64,000 nucleotides of DNA, taken from NCBI GenBank assembly GCA_007693595.1, contig REDI01000043.1, forward strand, positions 62,001 through 126,000. The letters are read 5' to 3'. Below are positions 26,032-35,918 of this stretch, in pieces. The position numbers and the translations under genes are program-made. This stretch comes from Deltaproteobacteria bacterium (GTDB taxonomy: Bacteria > Myxococcota_A > UBA796 > GCA-2862545). How positions within the stretch are numbered: the first letter of the stretch is position 1; every line of letters starts with the position of its first letter. The notes beneath the pieces are model-generated. The model saw nothing but the letters and a program-made list of their open reading frames with translations, was not told where the DNA came from and made no database searches.

Positions 26032-27059
26032 GTCGGTGGTGGGTCCTCACGGATGACTACCCGCCTTGCCCCGGTGGGGTGGCGACCTGGAGCGCGCTGG
26101 TCGCCGAGGCGCTCGCCGCGGAGGGGCACGAGGTGAGGGTGTTGACCCGCGCAAGGCCGAGGCTCAAAGAGGTGCGGCGTCGGGGGCTCGCGGTCGAGGC
26201 GGTTCGGGGACCCTCCTTCGGGCGGTGGGGTGGGACTTGGGCGGGGGCCAGCCTCCTTCGTAGGCTGCGGGGCGGAGACCAGGTCCTCGCCACGACCTGG
26301 CCGATGGCGACCCTCTTGGCGAGGTGGCCTGGGCTGCCCCGTCCGGCACTTCACGTCGTAGCCCACGGCAGCGACGTGACGCGACCGGCTCGTGATCCCC
26401 GAGCGCGGCGTCGGGTGCTTCGGGGAGCGAGGTGGTGGGCGGTCAGTGCCTTTCTGGCGGAGATCGTCGAGCAGCTCGGCGCGCCTTGTGAGGTGCTCCC
26501 CGCACCCATCGATCCCCTCCCTAGCCGGGGTCGCGACCCGTCGAGGCGGTGGGTGATGATCGGGCGAGCGACCGAGCTCAAAGGAGGGGACCGTGCGATC
26601 CGCCTCGCGCATGCTGCGGGGGTGGTCTTGGACGTGGTCGGGGGAGGGGAGCAGCTCGGCCGCTGGAGGGCCGTGGCTGCGTCTCTTGGGAGCGCGACCC
26701 ATTTTCATGGGGCGGTCCCGCGCGAGCAGGCGCTGCGCATCCTCGCGGGCGCCGAGCTCGCGCTCCTGCTCCCCCGTCTCGCCGACGACGGGACCGGCGC
26801 CGAGGGACTGGGGCTCGCCTTGGTCGAGGCTGCAGCGCTCGGAGTGCCGGGGGTGGGGGTCGAGGTCGGGGGCGTGCCCGAAGCGCTAGGGCCCGGACTG
26901 ATTCTCGAGGATCCCGAGGACCTTGAAGGTTCGGTGCGTGCGATCCGGGACTGGCTCGATCCGACCCGAGGGCCGACCGCTCGAGCGTGGGTCGCGAGCA
27001 ACCACGGCACAAAGCGGCTCGTCCGTGTTCTGACGTCGCGATCCAACGAGGGATCGTGA
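26028..27059 (+). CDS. Glycosyltransferase family 4 protein
   Basis: A 343-aa retaining GT-B glycosyltransferase. N-terminal MSRWWVLTDDYPPCPGGVAT is the GT4-type acceptor-lobe start, and the donor lobe has RWVMIGRATELKGGDRAIR, FHGAVPREQALRIL and EGLGLALVEAAALGVPGV (the E...E nucleotide-sugar motif). GTG at 26028 overlaps the previous stop by 4 nt; the upstream frame is a shadow of the heptosyltransferase gene. It is the last of three coupled genes likely to build LPS core or a related glycan. Donor and acceptor are unknown. Confidence 0.9.
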   Translation: MSRWWVLTDDYPPCPGGVATWSALVAEALAAEGHEVRVLTRARPRLKEVRRRGLAVEAVRGPSFGRWGGTWAGASLLRRLRGGDQVLATTWPMATLLARWPGLPRPALHVVAHGSDVTRPARDPRARRRVLRGARWWAVSAFLAEIVEQLGAPCEVLPAPIDPLPSRGRDPSRRWVMIGRATELKGGDRAIRLAHAAGVVLDVVGGGEQLGRWRAVAASLGSATHFHGAVPREQALRILAGAELALLLPRLADDGTGAEGLGLALVEAAALGVPGVGVEVGGVPEALGPGLILEDPEDLEGSVRAIRDWLDPTRGPTARAWVASNHGTKRLVRVLTSRSNEGS

Positions 27060-27107
27060 CATCTCCATGACAACGGCACATTTATCGGTTAAGTTTAGGG
27101 CGATTTT

Positions 27108-28442
27108 ATGGGAGACTCTATGATTTCTCTTCTACTGCTCGGGCTCAGCGCGCACGCCGCCCCACACGGCTCCGAGACCGCCACCTTGGTCTTTCACGAT
27201 CGGGTCGATGCCTTCGATGACGTGGAGCGTGAGCTTGCCGATAGCGTAGGTGGGAGCTGGGGCTCCGTCGGGTTTCGGATCGCGCTCGAGTCTCGCGGCT
27301 ACACCGACACGCTCCTCCCGGCCACGAGCGACCTCACCTGGCCCGACCCGCTCAGCCAGACCATCACAGGCAGCTCCGGCCACCACGAAGTCAACGTCAA
27401 CTTCACGGTCGTCGCGCAGATCACCTTCACCCTCTTCGGGGTCCCCGGCTCGTACGACGTCTGGTCGCGCTCCCTGACCCTCTCGGGGCGAAGCGACTTC
27501 AACGGACTCTTGTTGCCGGGCTCGGCGCCCTCCTCGGTCACGGCCCAGGAGGGCGGCGCGGTGCTAGCTTCGTACTCCACCATCTGGGATCCTGACCCGG
27601 ACCTGCGGATCTGGTTCGACATCGATGTAGCGCCTAGGGTCACCAGCACCTTCGCTGGGCACCGCATCGAGTCGGGCGACGCCTTCTTCACGCACCCCGA
27701 CGAGATCGCCCTCCACCCCGTCCCCGAGATCGCGCCTCGGTCCCTCAACCTCGATACCGGCTATGTCGGGCAGCTCAACTCGGTCCTCGACGCGGTGATC
27801 TCGCCGTGGGTGACCGCCTGCTACTACGGTGCCTATGTCCCGATCTGCCTCGATCTCGACGTCGATCTCCCCATCACCCTCGTAAACCTGCTCGAAGATC
27901 GTGAGTTCGGCAAGGCCTACCTTCGATTCCCTCTCCCTATCCTGCGCCTCGACCGGAACGCCTACTACTTCGGCGAACACGAGGTCGGCGCCTCCGAGAG
28001 CCACCAGATCGCCATCACCAACAACGGGGACTTGGACCTTGAGGTCTGGACCGATCTCGAGGGCGACTCCGCCTTCGAAGTCCTCCAAGATCGGGTCGTT
28101 GTCGATGACCGGGGCACCAGCTTCCTCGAGGTCACCTACACACCGCGTCAGGCCGGGACCCACGAGGCAGAGCTGGTCTTGTTGACCAACGATCCCGAGC
28201 AGCCTGAGGTCATCTATGTGCTCACAGGTGTCGCGGTCGATCCACCCGAGCCCGAGCCCGAACCCGAGCCCGAAGAACCCGAAGAGTCGGAACAGGGTAA
28301 CTTCGTCGACAGCGGGCGATCCGACTTCAGCGCTCGCACCTGTGGCTGTTCGACTCAGGCGAAGGGGTCGAGTCTGGGGCTGATCGCCATCCTGGGTGTC
28401 ATGGCTTTGTTGGGTCGGCGCCGGCGCATAGACATCGGCTGA
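27108..28442 (+). CDS. Exported protein with MYXO-CTERM-like anchor and choice-of-anchor D-like domain
   Basis: A 444-aa surface or envelope protein. A short signal peptide (LLLLGLSAHA) starts it. The middle (~60-270) is beta-rich and unrecognised. Residues ~280-375 (YYFGEHEVGASESHQIAI, TNNGDLDLEVW, LVLLTNDPEQPE) match the choice-of-anchor D/ASH-like immunoglobulin fold. A Pro-Glu repeat spacer (PEPEPEPEPEEPEE) precedes CGCSTQ, a hydrophobic stretch (GLIAILGVMALLG) and RRRR, the arrangement of the MYXO-CTERM sorting signal. ATG at 27120 (with GGGAG upstream) is an alternative start. The leader is AT-rich compared with the rest of the window. Confidence 0.75.
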   Translation: MGDSMISLLLLGLSAHAAPHGSETATLVFHDRVDAFDDVERELADSVGGSWGSVGFRIALESRGYTDTLLPATSDLTWPDPLSQTITGSSGHHEVNVNFTVVAQITFTLFGVPGSYDVWSRSLTLSGRSDFNGLLLPGSAPSSVTAQEGGAVLASYSTIWDPDPDLRIWFDIDVAPRVTSTFAGHRIESGDAFFTHPDEIALHPVPEIAPRSLNLDTGYVGQLNSVLDAVISPWVTACYYGAYVPICLDLDVDLPITLVNLLEDREFGKAYLRFPLPILRLDRNAYYFGEHEVGASESHQIAITNNGDLDLEVWTDLEGDSAFEVLQDRVVVDDRGTSFLEVTYTPRQAGTHEAELVLLTNDPEQPEVIYVLTGVAVDPPEPEPEPEPEEPEESEQGNFVDSGRSDFSARTCGCSTQAKGSSLGLIAILGVMALLGRRRRIDIG

Positions 28443-28548
28443 TCCCTCGACTACTCCTAGAGGGTGATCGGCGTGCTGAACCGAGTGAACGCGCTCCGCA
28501 CCATCGGGGTAGCCTTCGCTTGAAGGTACGTCTGGACTTGGAGGATGG

Positions 28549-29439
28549 ATGCGCGGCTCATGGATGGTACTGATGCTCTTCGCGACGGCTTGCGGCGAAG
28601 ACCTCTTCGGCGGCATGTTCAGCCTGCGCGACCCCTCGTGCGGGCGCCACGTGCCGGAGCTCGCGCGCGGGCTGACGTTCCACCTGCTTCAGAACAGCGA
28701 CTATGGTGTCTTCGAGTATCAGCCCGAGGGAGCTTCGCTGGTTCGGATCGAGGGCGAGTACGACTTCGAGACGGGTGACTTCTCGTGGGTCGAGACCGGG
28801 TCGGCTACGAGCTGGATCCGTCGGGTCGAGGTCGAAGGGTACGGCTACGCCGCCCAGAACGGCGATCTCGACATCATCGGGGAGCGCATTCTGACCGATG
28901 AGCTCGACGAGGTCGAGCATCAGCAGTTTCGGATCGAGCGCGAGGGCTGCGGGGTCGAGCGCAGGGTTCGCCTGGGCTCGGGAGCCTTCGCCCGCGAGAT
29001 GGTTGAGACCGGGGTTTTTCGGACCGAGGGCTACACCTACAACCAAGAGACGGACTTGGGCGACGCCATCTACAAGGTCAGCGGAACCCGGCTCGCGGAC
29101 CAGACCTTCACCGAGGAGCTCGAGCTGGAGCAGGGTGACTACGTCCTCGACGCGACCCGCACTGGCAGCGTGGCGGATGGAACCAGCGTTCGGACCTTCA
29201 GCGAGACCTTCGAAGGCGGCGCCACCCGCAGTGGCACCAACACCTTCTCGACCGATGGCTCGTCGAGCTTCTCGTTTACCCAGACGACCAGCGCCGGGAC
29301 GACCGTCTGGGACTACACCGTCGACTACGAAGGGAATGGGTCTGGCACGGTGACGGGGTCGAACCTGGAGTGTGACCTTACCTTTGAGCAAGGGAACTGT
29401 ACCTACCTCTGCTCTGGAGGCCAGCGAGGGGCGTGCTGA
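28549..29439 (+). CDS. Predicted lipoprotein, function unknown
   Basis: A 296-aa protein with a short lipoprotein signal, MRGSWMVLMLFATACGED, placing the lipidated Cys at about residue 15. The remainder is rich in Asp, Glu, Thr and Gly with many alternating beta-strand-like patterns, ending in a Cys-containing tail (CDLTFEQGNCTYLCSGGQRGAC). No catalytic motif is recognised. An overlapping GGAGG serves as ribosome binding site. It probably sits in the outer membrane or periplasm. Confidence 0.65.
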   Translation: MRGSWMVLMLFATACGEDLFGGMFSLRDPSCGRHVPELARGLTFHLLQNSDYGVFEYQPEGASLVRIEGEYDFETGDFSWVETGSATSWIRRVEVEGYGYAAQNGDLDIIGERILTDELDEVEHQQFRIEREGCGVERRVRLGSGAFAREMVETGVFRTEGYTYNQETDLGDAIYKVSGTRLADQTFTEELELEQGDYVLDATRTGSVADGTSVRTFSETFEGGATRSGTNTFSTDGSSSFSFTQTTSAGTTVWDYTVDYEGNGSGTVTGSNLECDLTFEQGNCTYLCSGGQRGAC

Positions 29440-29519
29440 GCCTCGGTTCGAGTCCGTCCAATCCCGCGGTTGTTGATCGACCGGGGTGCGCCGTGGTCGG
29501 CGCGCGTTAGGGGCCCGGC

Positions 29520-30404
29520 ATGTTGCGATCGATGACCGGATACGGGCGCGGTGAGGCGTCCATCAATGATGTGACGGTGCTCGTCGAGCTGCGGAGCGTA
29601 AACAATCGCTTCCGCGATCTGCAAGTGCGCACCCCTCGCGAATACATGCCTTTAGAACCGCGTATCACTCAGGTTCTCAAGGAGCCCTTCCACCGTGGTC
29701 GCATCGACGCCTTCATTCGTCGGTCGGTCTCGCACGGGGCGCAGGTGGTGCAGGTCGACCCCGATCTGGCGGGCAAGTACCTCCAGGCAGTCAACACCTT
29801 GCAGCACACGCTGCCCGCCCTCGACGCACAGCCCCTCTCGCTCGACTTCGTCCTGAGTCAGCCGGGAGTTCTCACGGTCACCGAGGCTGAAGTCGACGTG
29901 CGTCGCGAGTGGCAGGTCGTCGAGACCGCGCTGCGGGCCGCCGTCCAGGATCTCCTCACCATGCGCGAGCGCGAAGGCCAAGCCCTCGCCCACGATCTTG
30001 AGCGTCACCTGACCGAGCTCCGAGGCCTCACTTCGCAGGTCGAAGCGGCCTGCGACGGGATCAATGATCGGCTCTACGCCAAGCTCGAGACCCGGCTCTC
30101 CCGTCTGCTCAGCGACCGGATCGATCCGGCGCGTATCGCCCAAGAAGCCGCAATATTGGCCGACAAGGCCGACGTGAGCGAAGAGGTCGCACGCCTGCGG
30201 AGCCACTGCGAGCAGTTCGCCGAGACTCTGGCCTCCAGCGCCTCCGAGCCGGTGGGAAGGCGACTCGAGTTCCTGATCCAAGAGCTCCATCGCGAGATCA
30301 ACACGGTGGGCTCCAAGGCCTCCGAACACCCGATCAGCAAGCGGGTCGTCGACATGAAGTCGGTGCTCGAGCGCATGCGCGAGCAGTCGGCCAACGTCGA
30401 GTAG
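29520..30404 (+). CDS. YicC family protein (putative endoribonuclease)
   Basis: A 294-aa protein beginning MLRSMTGYGRGEASI, the hallmark YicC start. Other family motifs are ELRSVNNRFRDLQVRTPRE and the C-terminal GRRLEFLIQELHREINTVGSKA. YicC proteins are reported RNases involved in small RNA turnover in other bacteria. It starts the yicC-gmk-rel cluster; gmk begins 12 nt later. Confidence 0.95.
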   Translation: MLRSMTGYGRGEASINDVTVLVELRSVNNRFRDLQVRTPREYMPLEPRITQVLKEPFHRGRIDAFIRRSVSHGAQVVQVDPDLAGKYLQAVNTLQHTLPALDAQPLSLDFVLSQPGVLTVTEAEVDVRREWQVVETALRAAVQDLLTMREREGQALAHDLERHLTELRGLTSQVEAACDGINDRLYAKLETRLSRLLSDRIDPARIAQEAAILADKADVSEEVARLRSHCEQFAETLASSASEPVGRRLEFLIQELHREINTVGSKASEHPISKRVVDMKSVLERMREQSANVE

Positions 30405-30416
30405 CAGGGAGGCTCC

Positions 30417-31064
30417 ATGCTCCAGGGCTGGCGGAGTCCCGACCGAGGCGTGCTCTTCGTAATCACCGGGCCGTCAGGGGTCGGGAAGAGCACCTTGGTG
30501 CACAAGGCGCGGGAGCAGCTGCCCGATCTTCGCTTCAGTGTCTCGGCGACCACCCGCTCGCCCCGACCGGGTGAGCGGGACGGCGTCGATTATTACTTTC
30601 TCAGCGCTGAGGCCTTCGAGACGAAGGTGGGGCAAGGGGCGTTTCTCGAACACGCGAAGGTCTACGATCACGCGTATGGCACGCTGCGCGAGACGGTCGA
30701 GTCCTCGCTTCGAGCAGGGCAGAGCGTGCTGCTCGACATCGATGTGGTGGGTTCCCGCCAGGTGCGCGCCAGTGGCCTGCCTGCTGTCCACATCATGATC
30801 CTGCCGCCGGACCTCGACACGCTGGAGCGCCGGCTTCGCGAGCGCGGCACCGACGACGAACAGGTGGTGCGTCGTCGCATGTCCCAGGTCGAGACACAGC
30901 TCCGCGCGGTCGGTGAGTTCGACTACGTCGTCGTGAACGACAACTTATCTACGGCACACCGATGTTTTCAGGCTGTGCTGCTCGCGGCGATGTGTCGGCG
31001 TGAGGTCCGAAGCAGCCTCGTCAACCAGGTCCATACCCAGCTCGACGCGGGTCAGCGGCACTGA
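30417..31064 (+). CDS. gmk: Guanylate kinase
   Basis: A 215-aa enzyme converting GMP and ATP to GDP and ADP. The P-loop is GPSGVGKSTL; GMP-binding motifs are TTRSPRPGERDGVDYYFL and FLEHAKVYDHAYGT; VLLDIDVVGSRQV follows. Length is normal. It lies between yicC and rel. The rpoZ gene often found between gmk and spoT is absent from the 169-nt gap that follows. Confidence 0.97.
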   Translation: MLQGWRSPDRGVLFVITGPSGVGKSTLVHKAREQLPDLRFSVSATTRSPRPGERDGVDYYFLSAEAFETKVGQGAFLEHAKVYDHAYGTLRETVESSLRAGQSVLLDIDVVGSRQVRASGLPAVHIMILPPDLDTLERRLRERGTDDEQVVRRRMSQVETQLRAVGEFDYVVVNDNLSTAHRCFQAVLLAAMCRREVRSSLVNQVHTQLDAGQRH

Positions 31065-31233
31065 GCTTCGCGGGGCCCATGGGGCCCTGGCCATCAGGAG
31101 CATGGGCTCGGTGATGAGCACTGGTGGACTTGTATTTCGCGATGAGGTGTCCAACAGGTAAGCTGAGGCCGCTCTCCCGAGGCGGGCGGAGGGCCGCCGC
31201 CACAGCTATGCTATGCGCTGAGCGAGGAGTACC

Positions 31234-33396
31234 GTGGCAACCATCTCCGACATCGTCGAGACCGTGAAGTCTTACTCGCCGGACGCAGACTTCAGCAACG
31301 TGATGGCGGCGTACCTGATCGCCGCCAAGGCCCACGCGGGCCAAACGCGGAAGTCGGGCGAAGCCTATCTGACCCATCCGCTCGCCGTCGCGATGATCCT
31401 TGCGGATATGCGCATGGACACCGAGACCATCGCGACCGCCTTGCTTCACGACGCACTCGAAGACAACCCGATCACCAAGGCCGAGATGGAGGCCCAGATC
31501 GGCCCCGAGATCACGGCCTTGGTCGATGGGGTGACCAAGATCGGCAAGCTGCGCTTCCGCAGCAAAGACGAGCTCGCAGCCGAGAACTTCCGAAAGATGA
31601 TGCTCGCGATGAGCCGCGACCTTCGGGTCATCCTCGTCAAGCTCGCAGATCGTACCCACAATATGCGGACGATCGAGCACCACAGCCCCCCCAAGCGGCG
31701 GCTCGTGGCTTCCGAGACCATGGAGATCTTCGTCCCGATCGCTAATCGCCTCGGGCTGACCCGCATCAAGAATGAGCTCGAAGACATCTGCCTCTCGGCG
31801 CTCCATCCCGAGGAGTACGGGGAGATCCTAGACTACCTTGAAGGAACTCAGGCGGATAGGGCCGCCTACATCACCCAGACCACCGTCGAGCTGGAGCGCC
31901 GCCTCTCGGCCGACGGGCTCAGCGTGAAGGTCTCAGGGCGGGCCAAGCACCCGGCGAGCATCTTTCGCAAGATGGAGGATCAGGGGCTCAAGGTTCACGA
32001 GGTGCACGACATCATCGCCTTTCGGGTCATCGTGCGCGATGTCGGCTCGTGCTACGCAACGCTGGGCCTGATCCACAGCTACTTCCCCCCTATTCCCGAC
32101 CGAATCAAGGACTACATCGCCCGACCCAAGCCCAACGGCTACCAGTCCTTGCACACCACGGTGATCGGGCCGGGTGAGCGGCGCATGGAAGTCCAGATCC
32201 GTACCCCCGAGATGCACCGCATCAACGAAGAGGGGGTGGCGGCCCACTGGCGGTACAAGGAAGGCAAGCTGGCCCTGTCGCGCGATGATGTGGCCAAGAT
32301 CAGTCGCATTCGAGACGTCTTCGAGCACGCCGACGAGCACGACGACGCCTCGGACTTCATGGAGGCGCTCAAGTGTGAGTTTTACGCCGACGAGGTCTTC
32401 GTCTTCACGCCGGCTGGCGACATCCGAACCTTTCCGGTCGGGGCGAGCACGCTGGACTTCGCCTACGCCGTGCACACCGAGGTCGGCAATCAGTGCACGG
32501 GGGCCAAAGTCAACGGGCGCATGGTGCCGCTGCGCTATGCGCTTAAGTCAGGAGATTCGGTCGAGATCCTCACCAGCCCGAACCAGAAGCCAAATCGGGG
32601 CTGGCTCGAGATCGTCAAGACGGGTCGAGCCATTCAGAAGATCCGCCGCGTCCTGCGCGAAGAAGAACGCGAGCTCGGGGTCCGGCTCGGGCGAGAGATG
32701 CTCGAAGCGGAGCTCAAGCGGCTGAACACCAGTCTGAGCAAGATCAAGGGTGAAGGTGGCCTGAACAAGGTCCTGCAAGAGCATGGGCTGTCGTCGGTCG
32801 ATGACCTCTTCCAAGAGCTCGCGCGTGGTCGACTGACCGTGGCCGAGGTCGCCCAGAAGCTCCTCCCCGAGGGTGCCTGGCGACCGCGTCACGAGTCGAC
32901 CTCCAATCCCTTGACGGCGGTCTTTGGCCGATGGGGCGGAAAGCGTACCGAGAGCCCCGTGCTCATCGGCGAAGAAGACGGGGTGATGGTTCACTTCGCC
33001 AAGTGCTGTGCGCCGCTTCCCGGCGAGCCGATCTCGGGCTTCATCACCCGAGGACGAGGCATCACCGTCCATCGGGCAGACTGCGGCGAGCTCGAGCGCC
33101 TCGACACGGAGCGCCGGATCGCGGTGCAGTGGGATCCGGGGCAGCGCCACCGTCACCACAGCGAGGTACAGCTCATCTGCACCGATCGCCCCGGACTCTT
33201 GGCGGATATTAGCAAGGTCTGCGAGCAGGCCAAGGTCAACATCAGCCGCGCCGAGGCTCACTCCCTCGACGAGGAGCGCGCGGTCTGCACCCTCTTGCTC
33301 TCGGTGCGCGACGTCGAAGAGATGACCACCCTCTCGGTGAACCTGCGAAAGGTTCGAGGGGTCGAAGAAGTCCATCGGATCCAGCAGCGCGCCTGA
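31234..33396 (+). CDS. rel: Bifunctional (p)ppGpp synthetase/hydrolase (Rel/SpoT)
   Basis: A 720-aa stringent-response enzyme. The HD hydrolase domain has HPLAVAMILADM, TALLHDALEDN and DRTHNMRTIEH; the synthetase domain has DIIAFRVIVRDVGSCYATLG and PKPNGYQSLHTTVIGP. TGS (EVFVFTPAGDIRTFPVGAS) and C-terminal ACT (QLICTDRPGLLADISKV) domains follow. The HD catalytic residues are present, so it should both make and degrade (p)ppGpp. GTG start after CGAGGAG. It converges on purN with 3 nt between the stop codons. Confidence 0.96.
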   Translation: MATISDIVETVKSYSPDADFSNVMAAYLIAAKAHAGQTRKSGEAYLTHPLAVAMILADMRMDTETIATALLHDALEDNPITKAEMEAQIGPEITALVDGVTKIGKLRFRSKDELAAENFRKMMLAMSRDLRVILVKLADRTHNMRTIEHHSPPKRRLVASETMEIFVPIANRLGLTRIKNELEDICLSALHPEEYGEILDYLEGTQADRAAYITQTTVELERRLSADGLSVKVSGRAKHPASIFRKMEDQGLKVHEVHDIIAFRVIVRDVGSCYATLGLIHSYFPPIPDRIKDYIARPKPNGYQSLHTTVIGPGERRMEVQIRTPEMHRINEEGVAAHWRYKEGKLALSRDDVAKISRIRDVFEHADEHDDASDFMEALKCEFYADEVFVFTPAGDIRTFPVGASTLDFAYAVHTEVGNQCTGAKVNGRMVPLRYALKSGDSVEILTSPNQKPNRGWLEIVKTGRAIQKIRRVLREEERELGVRLGREMLEAELKRLNTSLSKIKGEGGLNKVLQEHGLSSVDDLFQELARGRLTVAEVAQKLLPEGAWRPRHESTSNPLTAVFGRWGGKRTESPVLIGEEDGVMVHFAKCCAPLPGEPISGFITRGRGITVHRADCGELERLDTERRIAVQWDPGQRHRHHSEVQLICTDRPGLLADISKVCEQAKVNISRAEAHSLDEERAVCTLLLSVRDVEEMTTLSVNLRKVRGVEEVHRIQQRA

Positions 33397-33399
33397 TCG

Positions 33400-34047
33400 C
33401 TAGATCAGCCATCGGCGCTGCCCTGGTGGCAGGTCGATACGCGCCAGCCGGCCCTCGGTCTGGATCCGCCCCTCGACGGCCCACCTCAGGACCATGGGGA
33501 AGAGGCGGTGCTCCATCTGCAAGATGCGTTGCTTGAGGGTCTCGACGGGCTCCCCTGGCTCTGCGGGCACCACCCCTTGGGCCAGGATCGGACCGTGATC
33601 CATGCCCTCGTCGACCAGGTGGACGGTCGCGCCCGCGACTGTGGTCCCGTAGGCGTTGGCTTGGCCTTGGGCATCGAGGCCGGGGAAGGCGGGCAGGAGA
33701 GATGGGTGGATGTTGAGGACACGCTGCGGGAAGGCGTCGAGGAGGGTGGAGGTGACCAGTCGCATGAAGCCGGCCAACGCGACCCACTGGACGTGGTGGG
33801 CTCGCAGGGTGGAGACCAGATGGGCGTCGTAGGTTCGCCGGTCGGGGTGGTCGCGGTGGGGGGCGACGACCGTGGGCACGCCGGCCTCGCGCGCACGCTC
33901 CAGGCCATAGACGCCGGGGCGGTTGCTGATCACGACGGCGATCTTCGCCGGAGAGTCGGGCTCGGCACAGGCGTCGAGCAGGGCTTGCAGGTTGGTGCCG
34001 GAGCCGCTGATCAGCACGCCGACCGGGACCTCGCTCAGCTCACCCAT
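33400..34047 (-). CDS. purN: Phosphoribosylglycinamide formyltransferase
   Basis: A 215-aa folate-dependent GAR transformylase, step 3 of purine synthesis. It has [43 protein letters not shown] (catalytic Asn-His) and [17 protein letters not shown] (catalytic Asp). Its start overlaps the purM end by 13 nt, so the two are translationally coupled. Confidence 0.96.
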   Translation of the reverse strand: MGELSEVPVGVLISGSGTNLQALLDACAEPDSPAKIAVVISNRPGVYGLERAREAGVPTVVAPHRDHPDRRTYDAHLVSTLRAHHVQWVALAGFMRLVTSTLLDAFPQRVLNIHPSLLPAFPGLDAQGQANAYGTTVAGATVHLVDEGMDHGPILAQGVVPAEPGEPVETLKQRILQMEHRLFPMVLRWAVEGRIQTEGRLARIDLPPGQRRWLI

Positions 34048-35045
34048 CGGATGCCTTCTCCTGGCTCGATCCGCCCGAGCTCGACGGCCCCCACCTCGGC
34101 GGCGGCCCGCTCCGCCTGATCAGGAGGCACGAGGGCGCACATTCCGATCCCTCGGTTGAAGGTCCGGTCCATGTCGCGCTCCGTCAGGTCACCCTCCCGC
34201 TGGAGGAGCTCGAAGATCGGTAGCTTGGGAAGGGCACGGCGGCGCAAGGTGGCGCCTAGACCGGCCGGGAGTACGCGGGGGAGGTTCCCGACGATCCCAC
34301 CACCTGTGACGTGGGCCGCGGCGAGCAGCCCGAAGCGGTCTCGGAGGGTGGCCAGCTCCGCGACGTAGATTCGGGTGGGACGCAGGAGGAGCTCGCCGAG
34401 GGGAGCGCCCAGCCCGCCGGGGTCGGCTGCCAGATCGAACTTCTCGGGCTCGACCAGGACTTTTCGTGCCAGGCTGTACCCGTTGCTGTGCAAGCCAGAC
34501 GAGGGCAGGCCGAGGACGATCGCGCCCGACTGCACCGCCGATCCATCGAGGAGCGCGTCGCGCTCCACCACCCCGACGGCGAAACCTGCCAGATCGTAGT
34601 GCCCCGGCGCGTACATTCCGGGCATCTCGGCGGTCTCGCCCCCCAGGAGGGCGCACCCAGCTAGCGTACAGCCCTGGGCGATCCCCTCGACGACGGCGGC
34701 TGCCCGGTCGACGTCGAGCTTGCCGGTGGCGAAGTAGTCGAGAAAAAAGAGAGGCTCTGCGCCGCAGACCGCGATGTCGTTCACGCACATCGCCACCAGA
34801 TCGATGCCGATCGTTCGATGCTGATCGAGCCTCTGCGCGAGGAGCAGCTTCGTTCCCACCCCATCGGTTCCGCTCACCAGCACCGGATCGCGGTACTTCC
34901 CGAGGGCGAAGAGGCCGCCGAATCCGCCGAGGCCGCCGAGGACCTCGGGCCTCGAGGCGCGCTTGGCGAAGGGGCGGATCTTGTCGACGAGGGCTTCGCC
35001 GGCCTCGATGTCTACGCCGGCGTCTCGGTATGCATCACCGCTCAT
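34035..35045 (-). CDS. purM: Phosphoribosylformylglycinamidine cyclo-ligase (AIR synthetase)
   Basis: A 336-aa ATP-dependent cyclase, step 5 of purine synthesis. Motifs are [66 protein letters not shown] and [16 protein letters not shown]. Length is normal. It overlaps purN downstream and the hydrolase gene upstream (11 nt). Confidence 0.97.
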   Translation of the reverse strand: MSGDAYRDAGVDIEAGEALVDKIRPFAKRASRPEVLGGLGGFGGLFALGKYRDPVLVSGTDGVGTKLLLAQRLDQHRTIGIDLVAMCVNDIAVCGAEPLFFLDYFATGKLDVDRAAAVVEGIAQGCTLAGCALLGGETAEMPGMYAPGHYDLAGFAVGVVERDALLDGSAVQSGAIVLGLPSSGLHSNGYSLARKVLVEPEKFDLAADPGGLGAPLGELLLRPTRIYVAELATLRDRFGLLAAAHVTGGGIVGNLPRVLPAGLGATLRRRALPKLPIFELLQREGDLTERDMDRTFNRGIGMCALVPPDQAERAAAEVGAVELGRIEPGEGIRWVS

Positions 35046-35847
35046 CGGACCTCCGTGGGGCGGCTAACCCGGTCTGCTGCGCGGGGACGCCCTCACGAGC
35101 GCGACGCGCCGCCTCGGCCCGTCGGAGGCGCTCGAGCACGATTGCGTAGACGTGGGGGTCGTTGCATAGCTCTGAGTGCCCGGGCCCGAGCACTTCGACG
35201 TTGCTGAGATGCTCTTCGAAGGGTCGCGGATGGAGCACGGAACACCACCATGGGCACACGAGATCGTGGCGGCTGTAGACACTTGTCAGGGGGATATGGC
35301 TCGGGAAGGCGTCTTGTGCCAGGGCTTGCACCAGGGGGCTGCGCGGGAGGAGCTCACGAGGGTTGGGCGAGAGGGTCGCGATCCCCAGCGCGAAGCCTGC
35401 GATGGCCGTCGGTGTGCCGTGGTGAGGCGTTCCGAGCGTGATCACCGAGCGCACGCGCTTGACGCCGCCGAGGTGCTGGACCCAGCGACGCGCGACCAGC
35501 CCGCCTTTGCTGTGGCCGATGACGTGCACACCTCGGAGCCCGTAGCGCACGCACAACCGCTCGATCTTCTCTCCGATCATCTGGCCGAGGGGGTCGATGC
35601 CGACCGAGTTGAACCGGCCCAGGATCCCTCCCAGGTCGAAGCTCACGACGCCAAAGCCGTCTTGGCGGAGGCGCTGCTCCATGGTGGCGAAGATAGCGCG
35701 GGTCTGAAAGAAGCCGTGCAGGAGCAGGACGTGCTGGTCGAAGGCGTCGAGATCGTGGCGTGTCTCGATCGCGTTGCCATGCAGGTAGACACCTCGGATG
35801 CTCCCGAGCTGGCCTCGAGCGAAGTGATAGAGGTCGGAAGGCTTCAC
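35035..35847 (-). CDS. Alpha/beta hydrolase, lipase-like
   Basis: A 270-aa hydrolase with the nucleophile elbow GHSKGG (Ser about residue 113) and the lipase-type [14 protein letters not shown] oxyanion region. [19 protein letters not shown] supplies a likely catalytic Asp, and [12 protein letters not shown] a likely catalytic His. It resembles triacylglycerol lipases and esterases acting on bulky acyl substrates. No signal peptide is visible. It is first in an overlapping unit with purM and purN, an unexpected partner for purine genes. Substrate unknown. Confidence 0.85.
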   Translation of the reverse strand: MKPSDLYHFARGQLGSIRGVYLHGNAIETRHDLDAFDQHVLLLHGFFQTRAIFATMEQRLRQDGFGVVSFDLGGILGRFNSVGIDPLGQMIGEKIERLCVRYGLRGVHVIGHSKGGLVARRWVQHLGGVKRVRSVITLGTPHHGTPTAIAGFALGIATLSPNPRELLPRSPLVQALAQDAFPSHIPLTSVYSRHDLVCPWWCSVLHPRPFEEHLSNVEVLGPGHSELCNDPHVYAIVLERLRRAEAARRAREGVPAQQTGLAAPRRSDER

Positions 35848-35918
35848 GGAACCTCAGGGCGGGGGCCGACGGGGCTGCTATAATCCGTTCTCACCGCGTG
35901 CCGCGGCAGGAGGAGACG

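Noticed and set aside
31070-31095. GGGCCC-ATG-GGGCCC palindrome between gmk and rel
   Set aside because: Short, no U-tract, and palindromes of G and C runs are frequent in this GC-rich sequence.
33390-33405. CTGATC-GCTA-GATCAG dyad across the stops of rel and purN
   Set aside because: Short stem with no U-tract; it is largely made of the two stop codon contexts, so function is not supported.
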